NCBI GenBank assembly: GCA_016871315.1
Contig: VFZE01000013.1
Location: 58,566-122,565, forward strand
From: Acidimicrobiia bacterium
GTDB lineage: Bacteria > Acidobacteriota > Terriglobia > Bryobacterales > Bryobacteraceae
Direction: 5' to 3'
Length of the DNA: 64,000 nt
The notes under the pieces are model-generated. The model did no database searches. It had not been told where the DNA came from and saw only the letters and a list, made by a program, of their open reading frames with translations. This document shows positions 16,854 to 26,103 of the stretch, piece by piece (position 1 is the first letter of the stretch; each line of letters opens with the position of its first letter). The translations under genes were made by a program, and so were the position numbers.

Positions 16854-18880
16854 TGGATTACCCTCAAAGCGCCGGAAACCTGGTCGGCTTCGGCGTGCTC
16901 TTGCATCACGGAGGCCGGAATCTCAATCAGTTCGGAGAATCCGCGCCGCACCGCTTGCAGGTTGTCCTTCACCACCCTGTCGCCTCGTTTGCCGAAATAC
17001 TTGCGCAGGGAATCCTCGACGCCTTCAAACAGCGCCGCATCGCTGATGCCCGATCTCTCGCGGAATGGAGTCACCCTCAAAAATACGCCCAGCAGCACGA
17101 TGCCCTGCATGCGCTGCTGGAGGTCCGCCAGGCTCGCGCACTCTCGCGCAATCTGCACCGTGTCCAGCGCGAACAGATGCGCCTTCTTCTCCCTCATCCG
17201 GTTCCGCGCCCACGCCGGTATCGATTCCCAGACATCGTGCGGCTCCGTCTGATCGCTTTGCACAAACACCATCCCTCCTTCGGAAAGCCCTGATAGCGGA
17301 TCCTCCATGTTGAATGCATTCACGTCGTTTAAAGCGATGAACTCCACATGCTCCAGTTCGGAATGACTCCGCACATGCTCCTTCGCGATCGTCAGATAAT
17401 ACGTCGTCGGCAGCCCCTTCTTCTCCGATCCATACTTCGGATAGGCCTGCACCTGCATCCCGAACACTTCGCCGCCGATCGTCGCGATGATCTTGTTCGT
17501 CGTCACCGATCCATAGCCGCCCACCGAATGGCCGCGCATGGAGAACGACCCCTCCGATCGTGTGTCAGGATCCAGCCTCGGCTTCAGCGCCGTCTCATGT
17601 TTGATCCCGATGCTGAAGTAATGCCGGGACTCTTCTCTCATCATGTTCTCGACAACCGCGATGAAGTCGCCCGATCTTACGTCCCGGCTCCCCAACCCGG
17701 CTGAGCCGCCCAGGAACTTCGGCATCCGGTCTATCCGCGGATAGCCCGCCGTCCCAGACATCGCATCCGCGAACGACGCCTTCAGTTCACAAAGCTGCGG
17801 ATTCGATTGCTGCATCGGAATATCCAGCCGCTCCAGCACCGAAATCGCCCTAACGTGCCGCAGCATCTCCACGATCCGGTGCGAGGGCCACGGCCGGAAG
17901 CACGTGACATGGAGCAGCCCCACCTTCACGCCCATCTTCTCCCGGATCCAATCCACCGCCTCTTCCGCCGTCTCCATCATGCAGCCCGACCCGACAATCG
18001 CATACTCGGCGTCTTCCAGCCGGTACGGCATCAGCAGATCGTAGCGCCGCCCGGTGAGCCGGTAAAACTCGTCCATCGCCTCCTGCGTCTTCTCAAGCAC
18101 CTTGTCGTAATAGGCCCGCTGCGCGATCTTCCCTTTCATGTAGGAGTCCTGGTTCTGCACCACGCCGCTCATCACGGGCACCGCTGGATCCATCATGTTG
18201 CGCAGCCGGTGCTCCGGCTTCCCCACGAAGATCTCCATCATCTCCGGCTCCGGCAGTAGCACATTCTCGATCGTGTGCGTCGTCAGGAACCCGTCCTGCA
18301 CATTCAGAAACGGAGTGTCCGACGCCTCCGCCGCCCGCCGCGCGATGAGCGCCAAGTCGCCTGTCTCCTGCGCGTTCTTGCCATACAGCACCGCCCAGCC
18401 GCAATCCGACACGCCGTACACATCATCGTGGCCCGCGTGCACATTCAGGGAATGTGAGGTGAGCGCGCGCGCCCCAATATGGAACACCACCGGCAGACGC
18501 TTGCCCGCGATCGTGTACAGGACCTCCTTCATCAGGATCAGCCCTTGCCCCGAGGTGAAATTCGTCACCCTCCCCCCGGCCACCGCGAACCCTTCGCACA
18601 CCGTCGCCGAGCTATGCTCGGATTCCGGCTCGATGAAGGCCAGCTCATCCCCCCACAGGTTGCGTTTCCCCGCGGCAATCGCCGCTTGAAACCCTCCCCC
18701 CATCGTCGTCGATGATGTGATCGGGTAGGCGCCGGCGCCCTGGCAGATGTGGGTCTCCACCCACACCACACTTCCAGCGCCGTCCGTTGTCGTGGGAATG
18801 CCTGGGAAAGGGAATTCGCTTTCCGGCGTCTGGACAGACTCCTCGGGCCTGCCCGTGATCTCGGCGATGACCGTACTCAT
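16850..18880 (-). CDS. Pyruvate:ferredoxin oxidoreductase, alpha/gamma part
   Basis: 676 residues, covering the N-terminal pyrimidine-binding, CoA-region and gamma domains of PFOR. It starts at an ATG with GAGGT six bases upstream. Landmarks are FPGIPTTTDGAGSVVWVETH, the segment SEHSSATVCEGFAVAGGRV, LHVTCFRPWPSHRI, and the gamma-domain glycine motif SVGGYGSVTTNK. Together with the next gene it adds up to about 1205 residues, close to the 1170-1200 of one-chain PFOR. The break falls exactly between the gamma domain and the ferredoxin domain, so this is a two-gene arrangement rather than a frameshift. TAAAAT (18909-18914, minus) could be the -10 box. Confidence 0.92.
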   Translation of the reverse strand: MSTVIAEITGRPEESVQTPESEFPFPGIPTTTDGAGSVVWVETHICQGAGAYPITSSTTMGGGFQAAIAAGKRNLWGDELAFIEPESEHSSATVCEGFAVAGGRVTNFTSGQGLILMKEVLYTIAGKRLPVVFHIGARALTSHSLNVHAGHDDVYGVSDCGWAVLYGKNAQETGDLALIARRAAEASDTPFLNVQDGFLTTHTIENVLLPEPEMMEIFVGKPEHRLRNMMDPAVPVMSGVVQNQDSYMKGKIAQRAYYDKVLEKTQEAMDEFYRLTGRRYDLLMPYRLEDAEYAIVGSGCMMETAEEAVDWIREKMGVKVGLLHVTCFRPWPSHRIVEMLRHVRAISVLERLDIPMQQSNPQLCELKASFADAMSGTAGYPRIDRMPKFLGGSAGLGSRDVRSGDFIAVVENMMREESRHYFSIGIKHETALKPRLDPDTRSEGSFSMRGHSVGGYGSVTTNKIIATIGGEVFGMQVQAYPKYGSEKKGLPTTYYLTIAKEHVRSHSELEHVEFIALNDVNAFNMEDPLSGLSEGGMVFVQSDQTEPHDVWESIPAWARNRMREKKAHLFALDTVQIARECASLADLQQRMQGIVLLGVFLRVTPFRERSGISDAALFEGVEDSLRKYFGKRGDRVVKDNLQAVRRGFSELIEIPASVMQEHAEADQVSGALRVIQ

Positions 18881-18936
18881 CTAGCTACCTCGCGCCGTTG
18901 GTTACGGCATTTTAGGTCTACTACCGCGCCGCCTCC

Positions 18937-18953
18937 CTGCTGTTGTGCAGCAG
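18937..18953. other. Hairpin upstream of the PFOR operon
   Basis: CTGCTG and CAGCAG pair around a five-base loop, about 57 bases upstream of the PFOR start. It may be regulatory; there is no further support. Confidence 0.25.
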
Positions 18954-19052
18954 CTAATGCGGCTCAATAAGAATAATTACGGTTAAAGACGATCATGTCC
19001 TCTCTGAGGCATTCCAAGTATACACGCCAGTCAACAAAACGGGCAAATTTTA

Positions 19053-19081
19053 TTGATCCCGGCGAGAAACGCGTTTACACT
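19053..19081 (+). promoter_or_regulatory. Sigma-70-like promoter of a small gene
   Basis: TTGATC and TACACT are separated by exactly 17 bases. The -10 box ends nine bases before an ATG at 19091, so transcription would begin within a few bases of the start codon. Confidence 0.5.
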
Positions 19082-19090
19082 GTTGCCATT

Positions 19091-19297
19091 ATGACCAGAG
19101 AGCAGTTTGAGTCTTCGCTGGTCAGCACTCCTTCGCCTGTGCACCCGGAAGCCGTCTTCGATTTCCGCGAGGTACCCGGCGCGCCTTGCCTCCGGTTCAC
19201 CCATCCGATGGCTGTGGAATGGGAGACCAAAAGCCAGGTCATTGAGGAGTGCTGGCAGGCCTATCTTGTGGTGTTTGAGACAGAGTTCGTGGACTGA
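19091..19297 (+). CDS. Hypothetical 68-residue protein
   Basis: The frame is open from an upstream ATG at 18995, but the segment after the ATG at 19091 (MTREQFESSLVSTPSPVHPE) reads like a real acidic small protein, whereas the upstream part is basic and lies across the promoter. Residues such as FDFREVPGAPCLRFTHP and a tryptophan-rich end (VEWETKSQVIEECWQAYLVV) suggest a compact fold. I recognise no family. No ribosome site precedes the ATG, and a good promoter lies nine bases upstream, so a leaderless message is possible. It stands alone between the divergent PFOR operon and the Kelch gene. Apart from the upstream hairpin, the 18881-19052 stretch holds nothing else I can name. Confidence 0.5.
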   Translation: MTREQFESSLVSTPSPVHPEAVFDFREVPGAPCLRFTHPMAVEWETKSQVIEECWQAYLVVFETEFVD

Positions 19298-19341
19298 GTT
19301 CCCCAGAGTTACCTTGGCCCCGTTTGGGGGTTCATACTGGG

Positions 19342-20991
19342 ATGATGATACTCAGATTCCTGGTGTGCGCCTTCTTGTCTTTGACGGCATTGGTCGCGCA
19401 GACGCCTCCTAACTTTGCTGTCGTCTCCGCGGCCAGCTTCGCTCGCGATGGCGCCCTCGCTCCGGAGATGATCGCCACCGGGTTTGCCGCCGCGATTACG
19501 GACACAACCGGCTACACCGTCCTGGTGCGCGACAGCGCAGGCCCGGAACGCAATGCGCAGATTGTCGCCGCAGCGCGTGGGCAGGTCAGCTTCGTGGTGC
19601 CGGCTGGCACGGCGGTGGGTAATGCCACCATCACTTTGCGAAACTCCACCGGCGTACTTGCTTCCGGCCCGGCTCGCGTGGCTCGCGTTGCCCCAGGCTT
19701 GTTCACCGCCAACTCCACCGGCGATGGCGCTCCCGCCGGGTTCGTCCTAACCGCTCACCGCAGCGGCTCCCGCGATCTCGCCGAGCTGTTTGAATCCTTC
19801 CCCGGCCAGACACACTTGGAGCCGCGCCCGTTCGATTCCGGCGCACAGGATGCCGAGGTCTACCTCATGTTGTTCGGCACCGGCATTCGCGGAGCCGCGC
19901 TTTCCGCCGTCTCGGCCACCATCGCCGGCCAGCCCGTTCCCGTCCAGGCCGCACAAGCCCAAGGCGGCTTCGCCGGACTTGACCAGGTGAATCTCGGTCC
20001 GCTGCCCGGCACCTTCGCCAACCGCTTGGGGCTGGCTGAGCTTGCCGTCACGGTCGACGGAGTGCCCGCCAACAAACTCCTGCTCGCCCCCACGCTTCCG
20101 CCTTCCGGCGGCTGGGGCACCCGCGCCAACCTCATCGAAGCCAATTCGGAAATGGGAATTGCCGAGCTGAACGGAAAGATCTACGTCATCGGCGGCTACC
20201 CGTCCAGCCGCGTCACTGTGGCTACGGTACAGTCCTATGACACTGCAACCGACCGCTGGTCCCTCGTTGCCCCGCTCCCCACTCCTGTCAACCATCTCAT
20301 GCCCGTGACATTCAACAACAAGCTGTACGTCATCGGCGGACAAACCGACGCCAACGTTGCCTACACCAACATCGTTCAGGAATACGACCCCGCCACCAAT
20401 ACGTGGCGCAGGCTCGCCAACATGCCCACCGCGCGCAGCTCCGGCGCCGCTGTCGTCATCGAAGGAAGAATCTACGTCGCCGGCGGCCGCCCGCCGCGCG
20501 GAGCCGACTTCGCTGTCTACGATCCAGCCACCGATACCTGGACCGCGCTTCCTGACTTGCCGACACAGCGCAACCACTTGATCGCCGCTGCCCACGGCGG
20601 CAAGATGTTCGTCATCGGCGGACGCTTTGAAGGCGGCTTCCAAAGCCAGCAGGCCGACGCCGTGGAAATCTACGATCCCAGGACCAACAGCTGGTCGCGC
20701 GGGGCTTCACTGCCAAAGCCTCGCGGCGGCCTCAACGGAGTCGAAGCTCTCGGCTGCATCCACACCTTCGGCGGTGAGTTCGCCACCGGCGTTCACCCCG
20801 ATCACGACGTCTACAACCCCGTCACCAACACCTGGCTCAGCCTCGACCCGCTTCCCATTCCCGTTCACGGCGTCACCGGCGCCGCCTTCGTCAATGGCCT
20901 CATCTATCTGCCCGGCGGCGGCACCAGCCAGGGCGGCACCACCGGCAGCCGTCATCATCAGGTCTACCGGCCCAACTTCTCCTGTAGGTGA
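19342..20991 (+). CDS. Secreted Kelch-repeat propeller with N-terminal TIGR03437-like module
   Basis: 549 residues. MMILRFLVCAFLSLTALVAQ is a signal peptide. Residues about 20-260 match the Solibacter TIGR03437 module (NFAVVSAASFARDGALAPE, VARVAPGLFTANSTGDGAPA, EVYLMLFGTGIRGAALSAVS) that usually closes a protein. Residues about 265-549 form a Kelch propeller with at least five blades: 'GKIYVIGGY', 'NKLYVIGGQ', 'GRIYVAGGR', 'GKMFVIGGR', each followed by 'YDPATDTW'. The domain order is the reverse of the usual one. The start is ATG 19342 (a second ATG follows at 19345); an in-frame TTG at 19324 lies upstream of the signal peptide. The last 28 bases overlap the 3' end of the opposing peptidase gene. 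Confidence 0.85.
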   Translation: MMILRFLVCAFLSLTALVAQTPPNFAVVSAASFARDGALAPEMIATGFAAAITDTTGYTVLVRDSAGPERNAQIVAAARGQVSFVVPAGTAVGNATITLRNSTGVLASGPARVARVAPGLFTANSTGDGAPAGFVLTAHRSGSRDLAELFESFPGQTHLEPRPFDSGAQDAEVYLMLFGTGIRGAALSAVSATIAGQPVPVQAAQAQGGFAGLDQVNLGPLPGTFANRLGLAELAVTVDGVPANKLLLAPTLPPSGGWGTRANLIEANSEMGIAELNGKIYVIGGYPSSRVTVATVQSYDTATDRWSLVAPLPTPVNHLMPVTFNNKLYVIGGQTDANVAYTNIVQEYDPATNTWRRLANMPTARSSGAAVVIEGRIYVAGGRPPRGADFAVYDPATDTWTALPDLPTQRNHLIAAAHGGKMFVIGGRFEGGFQSQQADAVEIYDPRTNSWSRGASLPKPRGGLNGVEALGCIHTFGGEFATGVHPDHDVYNPVTNTWLSLDPLPIPVHGVTGAAFVNGLIYLPGGGTSQGGTTGSRHHQVYRPNFSCR

Positions 20992-23123
20992 CGCTCAAAA
21001 AACGCTGTAATCGCCTCCAGCATGTGCCTGCGCGCCGCGCCGCCCACTCCGTGGCTCTTTTGCGGATATAACTGCAGATCGAACGGCTTGCCCGCTCTCT
21101 GCAACGCGTCCATCATCCGCAGCGTGTGTTGGAACAGCACGTTGTCGTCCTCGAAGTTATGCACAAGCAGCAGCCGGCTCTTCAACTCCTTGGCCTGATG
21201 CACCGGTGAACTCAGCTTGTAGCCTTCTTCGTTTTCCTGCGGCAGCCCGAGATAGCGTTCCGTATAGATCGTGTCGTAGTTGCGCCAGTCGGTCACCGGC
21301 GCGCCCGCCACTCCGGCGCGAAATGTGTCGGGCGAATTCAGCAACGAGTACAGCGTCATGTAGCCCCCATAGCTCCAACCGTACATCCCGATCCGCTTCT
21401 CATCCACAAAGCCGAGCGAGACCAGGTGCTTCACTCCCTCCAGCTGATCGGCCAACTCTGTCTTCCCGAATCTCCTATGCAGCGGCTTCTCCCATACATG
21501 ACCACGGCCCGCCGATCCGCGATTGTCCACCTGCCAGACCACGAACCCGCGATGCGCCAGCGCCTGGTCCCAATCCGCTCCGCGCCAGCTATTCCGCACC
21601 GATTGCGCATGAGGTCCGCCGTAGACCATCACAATCGCTGGGTACTTCCTGGATGCATCAAACCCCGCAGGCTTGATCAGCCTTGCGTGAAACTCCCCGC
21701 CCGCACCCTGATAACGAACCAGTTCCGTCGGCAGAATCTCAAACTCATCCATCACCTTGCGGTCCTGCGCCGACACCACAGCCAACTCCGCTCCATCGTG
21801 GGAATGGAGCGTAACCTTCGATGGCTCCCTCAAACTGGAATGCGTGTCAAGGTAATAACCGCATCCCGGCGCCATCTCGATCGCGTGCGTGCCCGCCGCC
21901 TTCGTCAGCCTCTGCTTTCCCTTCCCGTCGAACCCCACGCGATACAGATGCCGCTCCAGCGGACTCACTTCCGTCGAAACGTAGTAGATGCTCTCCCGCT
22001 CCTCATCCACACAGCTTAGATCCGTCACTTCCCAATCCCCACTCGTCAGCCTCTTCCCTTCCCCGCCATTCCGCGGCTGCAGGTACAGATGCCGGTAGCC
22101 GTCCCTTTCGCTGCCCCAAATCAGCTGCGGACTCTTCCGCAGGAACCTCGAGTCGTCTTTTAGATTCACCCAGGCGCTGCTCGACTCCTCCAAGATCGGT
22201 TGCATCTTGCCCTCCGGCTTCACGCTCACCAGCCGCAGTTTGTCCTGAATCCTCGTCAACTGCTGTACCGCCAGCGCACCGCCCTCCGGCAGCCATTCCA
22301 CCCTTCCGATCAAACCATCAGACGGCCCGTTCCACTCGGCCCACTTCGTTTTCCCGCCGGTGGCCGCCACCACGCCCAGCCTCACTACGGAGTTCGGCGT
22401 GCCCGCCTGTGGATACCGCTGCGGCTCGCTCACCGGACGCACCTTGGTGATGTCACCATGCGGGTAGACCATCAGGGCGCTGGTGTCGAACTGAAGATAG
22501 GCGATGTGGCGCGAATCGGGCGACCACCAATGCGCGGTGCCCAAATCCAGCTCCTCCGGATAGACCCAATCCAGCTCTCCGTTCCCGCGCGACGGCGATC
22601 CATCATGCGTCAACCGCGTCTGCTTCCCGCTGGCAATCTCCAGCACATAAAGATCATGCGCCAGCCGGTAGCCCACCTTCTTCCCATCCGGCGACAGCTT
22701 CGGGTCATGCTCGGTCTCCGTTGTCTTCGTCAACTGCTTCCATTTGCCGCTTCCCACCTCATACAAGAACAAATCGCCCCTCACCTGCAGCAGCAATTCC
22801 TTGCCGGACCCGCTCCACTGCGCCCGCTGGCTGCGCACACGCCGGTTCACCCAGCCGAATGCCTCCGCTTCCCGCGGAGCCGCCGCCGTGCTCTCCATCT
22901 CCTTCATGTCCAGCAGGTCCTTCTCCGTACGCGATTTCACCTCGTACAGCTTCACGCGAGTCCCCTGTATACGCAGGAAGCGATCCCCGTCCGGAGCCCA
23001 CGCCACGCTGCCGGCCCCGCGCGACGCGGGAGCCTGCGTGATGGACTCCAATGTAACGGGCCTTTTGGCTGCCAAGCCCAATCCGACAAAGACCCCAACG
23101 AGAACAAACCGGTTTCCAAGCAT
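20964..23123 (-). CDS. Dipeptidyl peptidase IV-like S9B serine peptidase
   Basis: 719 residues with a signal peptide (MLGNRFVLVGVFVGLGLAA). Residues about 30-480 are the DPP IV-type propeller with the double-glutamate site that binds the substrate N-terminus (DWVYPEEL). The C-terminal alpha/beta hydrolase domain carries the triad S584 (YGWSYGGYM), D659 (NFEDDNVLF) and H691 (KSHGVGG). It should cleave X-Pro or X-Ala dipeptides from peptide N-termini in the periplasm or outside. Length agrees with bacterial DPP IV (about 700-740). The 3' end overlaps the Kelch gene by 28 bases, and the 5' end lies 21 bases from the divergent DUF58 gene. The ribosome site is weak. Confidence 0.92.
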   Translation of the reverse strand: MLGNRFVLVGVFVGLGLAAKRPVTLESITQAPASRGAGSVAWAPDGDRFLRIQGTRVKLYEVKSRTEKDLLDMKEMESTAAAPREAEAFGWVNRRVRSQRAQWSGSGKELLLQVRGDLFLYEVGSGKWKQLTKTTETEHDPKLSPDGKKVGYRLAHDLYVLEIASGKQTRLTHDGSPSRGNGELDWVYPEELDLGTAHWWSPDSRHIAYLQFDTSALMVYPHGDITKVRPVSEPQRYPQAGTPNSVVRLGVVAATGGKTKWAEWNGPSDGLIGRVEWLPEGGALAVQQLTRIQDKLRLVSVKPEGKMQPILEESSSAWVNLKDDSRFLRKSPQLIWGSERDGYRHLYLQPRNGGEGKRLTSGDWEVTDLSCVDEERESIYYVSTEVSPLERHLYRVGFDGKGKQRLTKAAGTHAIEMAPGCGYYLDTHSSLREPSKVTLHSHDGAELAVVSAQDRKVMDEFEILPTELVRYQGAGGEFHARLIKPAGFDASRKYPAIVMVYGGPHAQSVRNSWRGADWDQALAHRGFVVWQVDNRGSAGRGHVWEKPLHRRFGKTELADQLEGVKHLVSLGFVDEKRIGMYGWSYGGYMTLYSLLNSPDTFRAGVAGAPVTDWRNYDTIYTERYLGLPQENEEGYKLSSPVHQAKELKSRLLLVHNFEDDNVLFQHTLRMMDALQRAGKPFDLQLYPQKSHGVGGAARRHMLEAITAFFERHLQEKLGR

Positions 23124-23156
23124 GACTTACGCCATTGTGCCACTATGGTGGCCGGG

Positions 23157-24263
23157 ATGCTTCATTCCCTCTACCAGCGGTTGAAGTCCGCCATCTCCAA
23201 CCGCATGCGCCAAACCATCACGCGCAGCGGCCTCATTTTCAGCCTCGTCATCTCCATCGTCGGCTCGGCCGCCTTCCTCTCCGGCAACAACCTGCTCTTC
23301 CTCTTGCTCGCTTCTCTGTTCTCCATCCTGCTCATCTCCGGATTCATCAACCGCCTTTCGCTCGCCGGTCTCGAACTCGACCTGATTCTCCCCGAGCACA
23401 TCCCCGCCCGCCGCCGCGTGCCCACGCGCTTGCGCCTGCGCAATGAGAAAGGCTGGATGCCATCGTTTTCCATCCTTGTCGCCGGAGCGACGGGTAGTGT
23501 TTACACCCAGGCCATCTACTTCCCGGTGCTCCCCGGAGGCGAAACCGTGGAAGAGACCGTCGAAGTCGTGTTCCAGCGCCGCGGTCCCCATAGCGAGAAC
23601 AGCTTCTTCCTGCGCTCCCGTTTCCCCTTCGGTTTTGCCGAGCGCAACATCCAGGTCACCATGCGCCGCGAACTGCTTGTCTACCCCTCCATCGATCCGC
23701 AGCCGGGCTTCGAGCAGATCCGCATGTCGCTCGAAGGAGAGCTCGACGCCTACGCCCGCGGCCACGGCCATGACTTCTACCGCATCCGTCCCTACGAGAA
23801 TCTCGAAAGCGCCCGCCACGTGGACTGGAAAGCCACCGCCCACACTTCTCAGCTCCAGGTGCGCGAGTTCGCGCGCGAACAGGAGCCGCTTGTCGAAGTC
23901 TTCCTGGACCTTGCCGTACCGTCCGCCGGCGCCTCCTGGTTTGAGAAGGCCGTCGACTGTTGCGCCTTCCTGTGCTGGGAGCTGAACAGCCGCGGCGCGC
24001 GCATCCGCTTCCGGACTCAGGACTTTGACCTGCAAGTCCCTTCGGAAGGCGACATCTATACTATCCTTAAGTATCTGGCTTTGGTTCATGCAGGGGGATA
24101 CAAAGCCGTTTCAGGACCCGGTCGTGAAGATAGCTTTCAAGTGGTATTTAGCGTCAATCCGGAAAAAGTGCTGGCCGCTGGCTGGAATCACCATCATCTC
24201 TACGGCATGGATGCCTTCCCTGCTTACGGCTCAGTCGCCGAGCCCGGCCGCGCCAAAGCTTGA
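23157..24263 (+). CDS. DUF58 membrane-anchored protein
   Basis: 368 residues from ATG 23157 (ATG 23145 is an in-frame alternative giving four more residues). Two hydrophobic segments lie near the N-terminus (LIFSLVISIVGSAAFLSG and NNLLFLLLASLFSILLISGF). The cytoplasmic part carries the DUF58 signature around residues 200-245 (DFYRIRPYENLESARHVDWK, then QVREFAREQEPLVEVFLDLA). DUF58 proteins usually sit beside MoxR ATPases and von Willebrand factor A proteins; none is here, which is unusual. The last 140 bases overlap the proposed start of the next TonB receptor. The open frame continues upstream across the peptidase gene, but that part is an antisense shadow. Confidence 0.85.
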   Translation: MLHSLYQRLKSAISNRMRQTITRSGLIFSLVISIVGSAAFLSGNNLLFLLLASLFSILLISGFINRLSLAGLELDLILPEHIPARRRVPTRLRLRNEKGWMPSFSILVAGATGSVYTQAIYFPVLPGGETVEETVEVVFQRRGPHSENSFFLRSRFPFGFAERNIQVTMRRELLVYPSIDPQPGFEQIRMSLEGELDAYARGHGHDFYRIRPYENLESARHVDWKATAHTSQLQVREFAREQEPLVEVFLDLAVPSAGASWFEKAVDCCAFLCWELNSRGARIRFRTQDFDLQVPSEGDIYTILKYLALVHAGGYKAVSGPGREDSFQVVFSVNPEKVLAAGWNHHHLYGMDAFPAYGSVAEPGRAKA

Positions 24264-26103
24264 GCCCGTTCATAGCTCCATCACCGTCGTCGAGAAAGTC
24301 TCGACCGAAGCCCCAGCCTCGGTCGCCATCCTTCCATCCCGCGAGCTCAGCCAGATCCCCGGCGTGAATCTCGATGACCGCTTGCGCATGGTGCCCGGCT
24401 TCAGTCTCTTCCGGCGCAGTTCCAGCATCGCCGCCCATCCCACTACGCAAGGCATTTCCCTGCGCGGCCTGGGTTCCACCGGCGCCAGCCGCACCCTCGT
24501 CCTCTGGGACGGCGTACCCTGGAACGATCCCTTCGGCGGCTGGGTCTACTGGACCCGCATCGCCCCCGAACAAATCGATCGCGTCGAGGTCTCCCGAGGC
24601 GCTTCCACCTCCATCTTTGGGGACCGCGCCATGGGCGGAGCCATCGCCCTCTTCTCGCGCCAACCGGAAAACGGCCGTTTCCATGCCAGCTACGAAGCCG
24701 GCAACCGCGGCACGCACTCGGCGGGCGCGGGCTACTCGCACATTTGGTCAACCAGCGGCCCCAAAATCGCTCTCTCCGGTCAGGGCCGCGCCTTCTCCAC
24801 CGACGGCTACTTCATTGTGCCCAAGGCCAACCGCGGCGCCGTCGATACTCAGGCCGGCGTCCGCTTCACCGCCGCCGACACGCGTCTGGATCTGCTCGGC
24901 TCGCGCGACCGCCTCTTCCTCAAGTTCGATCTTCTTGCCGAAGAGCGCGCCAACGGCACCGCCTTGCAGCGCAATTCCACCTCGCTCGGCAACATCGCCG
25001 CGCACTACTATCGCGACATCAACCGTGATGGCCTCTCCGTCACGGCCTGGCATGGCCGCCAGGAGTTCCGCTCCAGCTTCACCACCATTGCCGCCAACCG
25101 CGCCACCGAGCGCGTCACCTCCAATCAGAGCGTGCCCGCCGAAGCTTTCGGCGCCGCCGGCTTCTGGAAGCATGCCGGTCCCGGTTGGAACTCCATGCTT
25201 GGCGCCGATATGCAACGCGTCGAAGGAACCAGCATCGACTCACTCGTCCCCACCGGTAAACGCATCGGCGGCGGAACGCAGTTCCAGCGCGGCTACTTCG
25301 CCCAGTTCAATTTAAAATCCGGCCCCGCCCAATTCTTCCTCGGCGGCCGCCATCACTTCACCGGCCAGGACCGCCAGTTCTTTTCCCCCAGCGCCGGCCT
25401 GGCCGCCGGACGCGGCAGATGGCGCGCGCGCAGTTCACTCTACCGCAGCTTCCGCGCGCCGACGCTCAATGAGCTTCACCGAGAGTTCCGCGCCGGCAAC
25501 GCCGCCACGCTGCCCAATCCGCTGCTCAAACCGGAAGGCGTCTTCGGCGCCGAAGCCGGTTTCGACGTTTCCGGCGAGGCTACACGCGCCAGCTTCACTT
25601 TCTTCCGCAGTTCGATGAGCAACATCATCACCAACGTGACGCTGTCCACCTCCCCCAACCAGATCATCCGCCAGCGCCAGAACGCCGCCAGCGCCCTCGC
25701 CCGCGGCCTGGAGGCCGACCTCCGCCACCGCTGGCGTAACTGGCAGGCGGAACTCGGCTACCTCTACGTCGAATCGCGCTTTTCCAACCGCCTGCGCATC
25801 CCGCAGGTGCCTAAGCACCAGGGCTCGGCGCAGTTCACCTATTCGCGCAAGGACACGCTCGCCAGCTTCGGCGTCCGCTCCGCCGGCCTGCAGTTTGAGG
25901 ACGATCTCAATCGCTTCCTGCTGCCCGGCTTCGCCACCGCCCACATCTCCTTGCAGCAGAGGCTGCACAAGGGCCTCTCCGCGGTCTGCGTCTTTGAGAA
26001 CCTGTTTAACCGCGAATACTGGGTTGGCTTCTCCGTGATCCCCGCGATCGGCCCGCCGCGCCTCTACCGCATCGGGTTGCGCTGGGACGGCCGGCTATTC
26101 TAG
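24124..26103 (+). CDS. TonB-dependent receptor, BtuB/siderophore-like
   Basis: About 659 residues. The plug is clear (SRELSQIPGVNLDDRLRMVP, GISLRGLGSTGASRTLVLWD, IDRVEVSRGASTSIFGDRAM), followed by barrel strands and a terminal phenylalanine (YRIGLRWDGRLF). It lacks the carboxypeptidase-regulatory domain of the other two receptors, so it is closer to classical small-ligand receptors. The start is uncertain because the signal peptide (core CWPLAGITIISTAWMPSLLT) is encoded inside the end of the DUF58 gene. GTG 24124 with AGGA seven bases upstream gives a basic n-region and is preferred; ATG 24088 and ATG 24025 are alternatives. The 3' end overlaps the opposing metallohydrolase gene by nine bases. 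Confidence 0.85.
   Translation: MKIAFKWYLASIRKKCWPLAGITIISTAWMPSLLTAQSPSPAAPKLEPVHSSITVVEKVSTEAPASVAILPSRELSQIPGVNLDDRLRMVPGFSLFRRSSSIAAHPTTQGISLRGLGSTGASRTLVLWDGVPWNDPFGGWVYWTRIAPEQIDRVEVSRGASTSIFGDRAMGGAIALFSRQPENGRFHASYEAGNRGTHSAGAGYSHIWSTSGPKIALSGQGRAFSTDGYFIVPKANRGAVDTQAGVRFTAADTRLDLLGSRDRLFLKFDLLAEERANGTALQRNSTSLGNIAAHYYRDINRDGLSVTAWHGRQEFRSSFTTIAANRATERVTSNQSVPAEAFGAAGFWKHAGPGWNSMLGADMQRVEGTSIDSLVPTGKRIGGGTQFQRGYFAQFNLKSGPAQFFLGGRHHFTGQDRQFFSPSAGLAAGRGRWRARSSLYRSFRAPTLNELHREFRAGNAATLPNPLLKPEGVFGAEAGFDVSGEATRASFTFFRSSMSNIITNVTLSTSPNQIIRQRQNAASALARGLEADLRHRWRNWQAELGYLYVESRFSNRLRIPQVPKHQGSAQFTYSRKDTLASFGVRSAGLQFEDDLNRFLLPGFATAHISLQQRLHKGLSAVCVFENLFNREYWVGFSVIPAIGPPRLYRIGLRWDGRLF

Noticed and set aside
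22200..23144. Long N-terminal extension of the DUF58 protein
   Set aside because: It runs over the peptidase gene on the other strand, and the real start with membrane segments is at 23157 or 23145.
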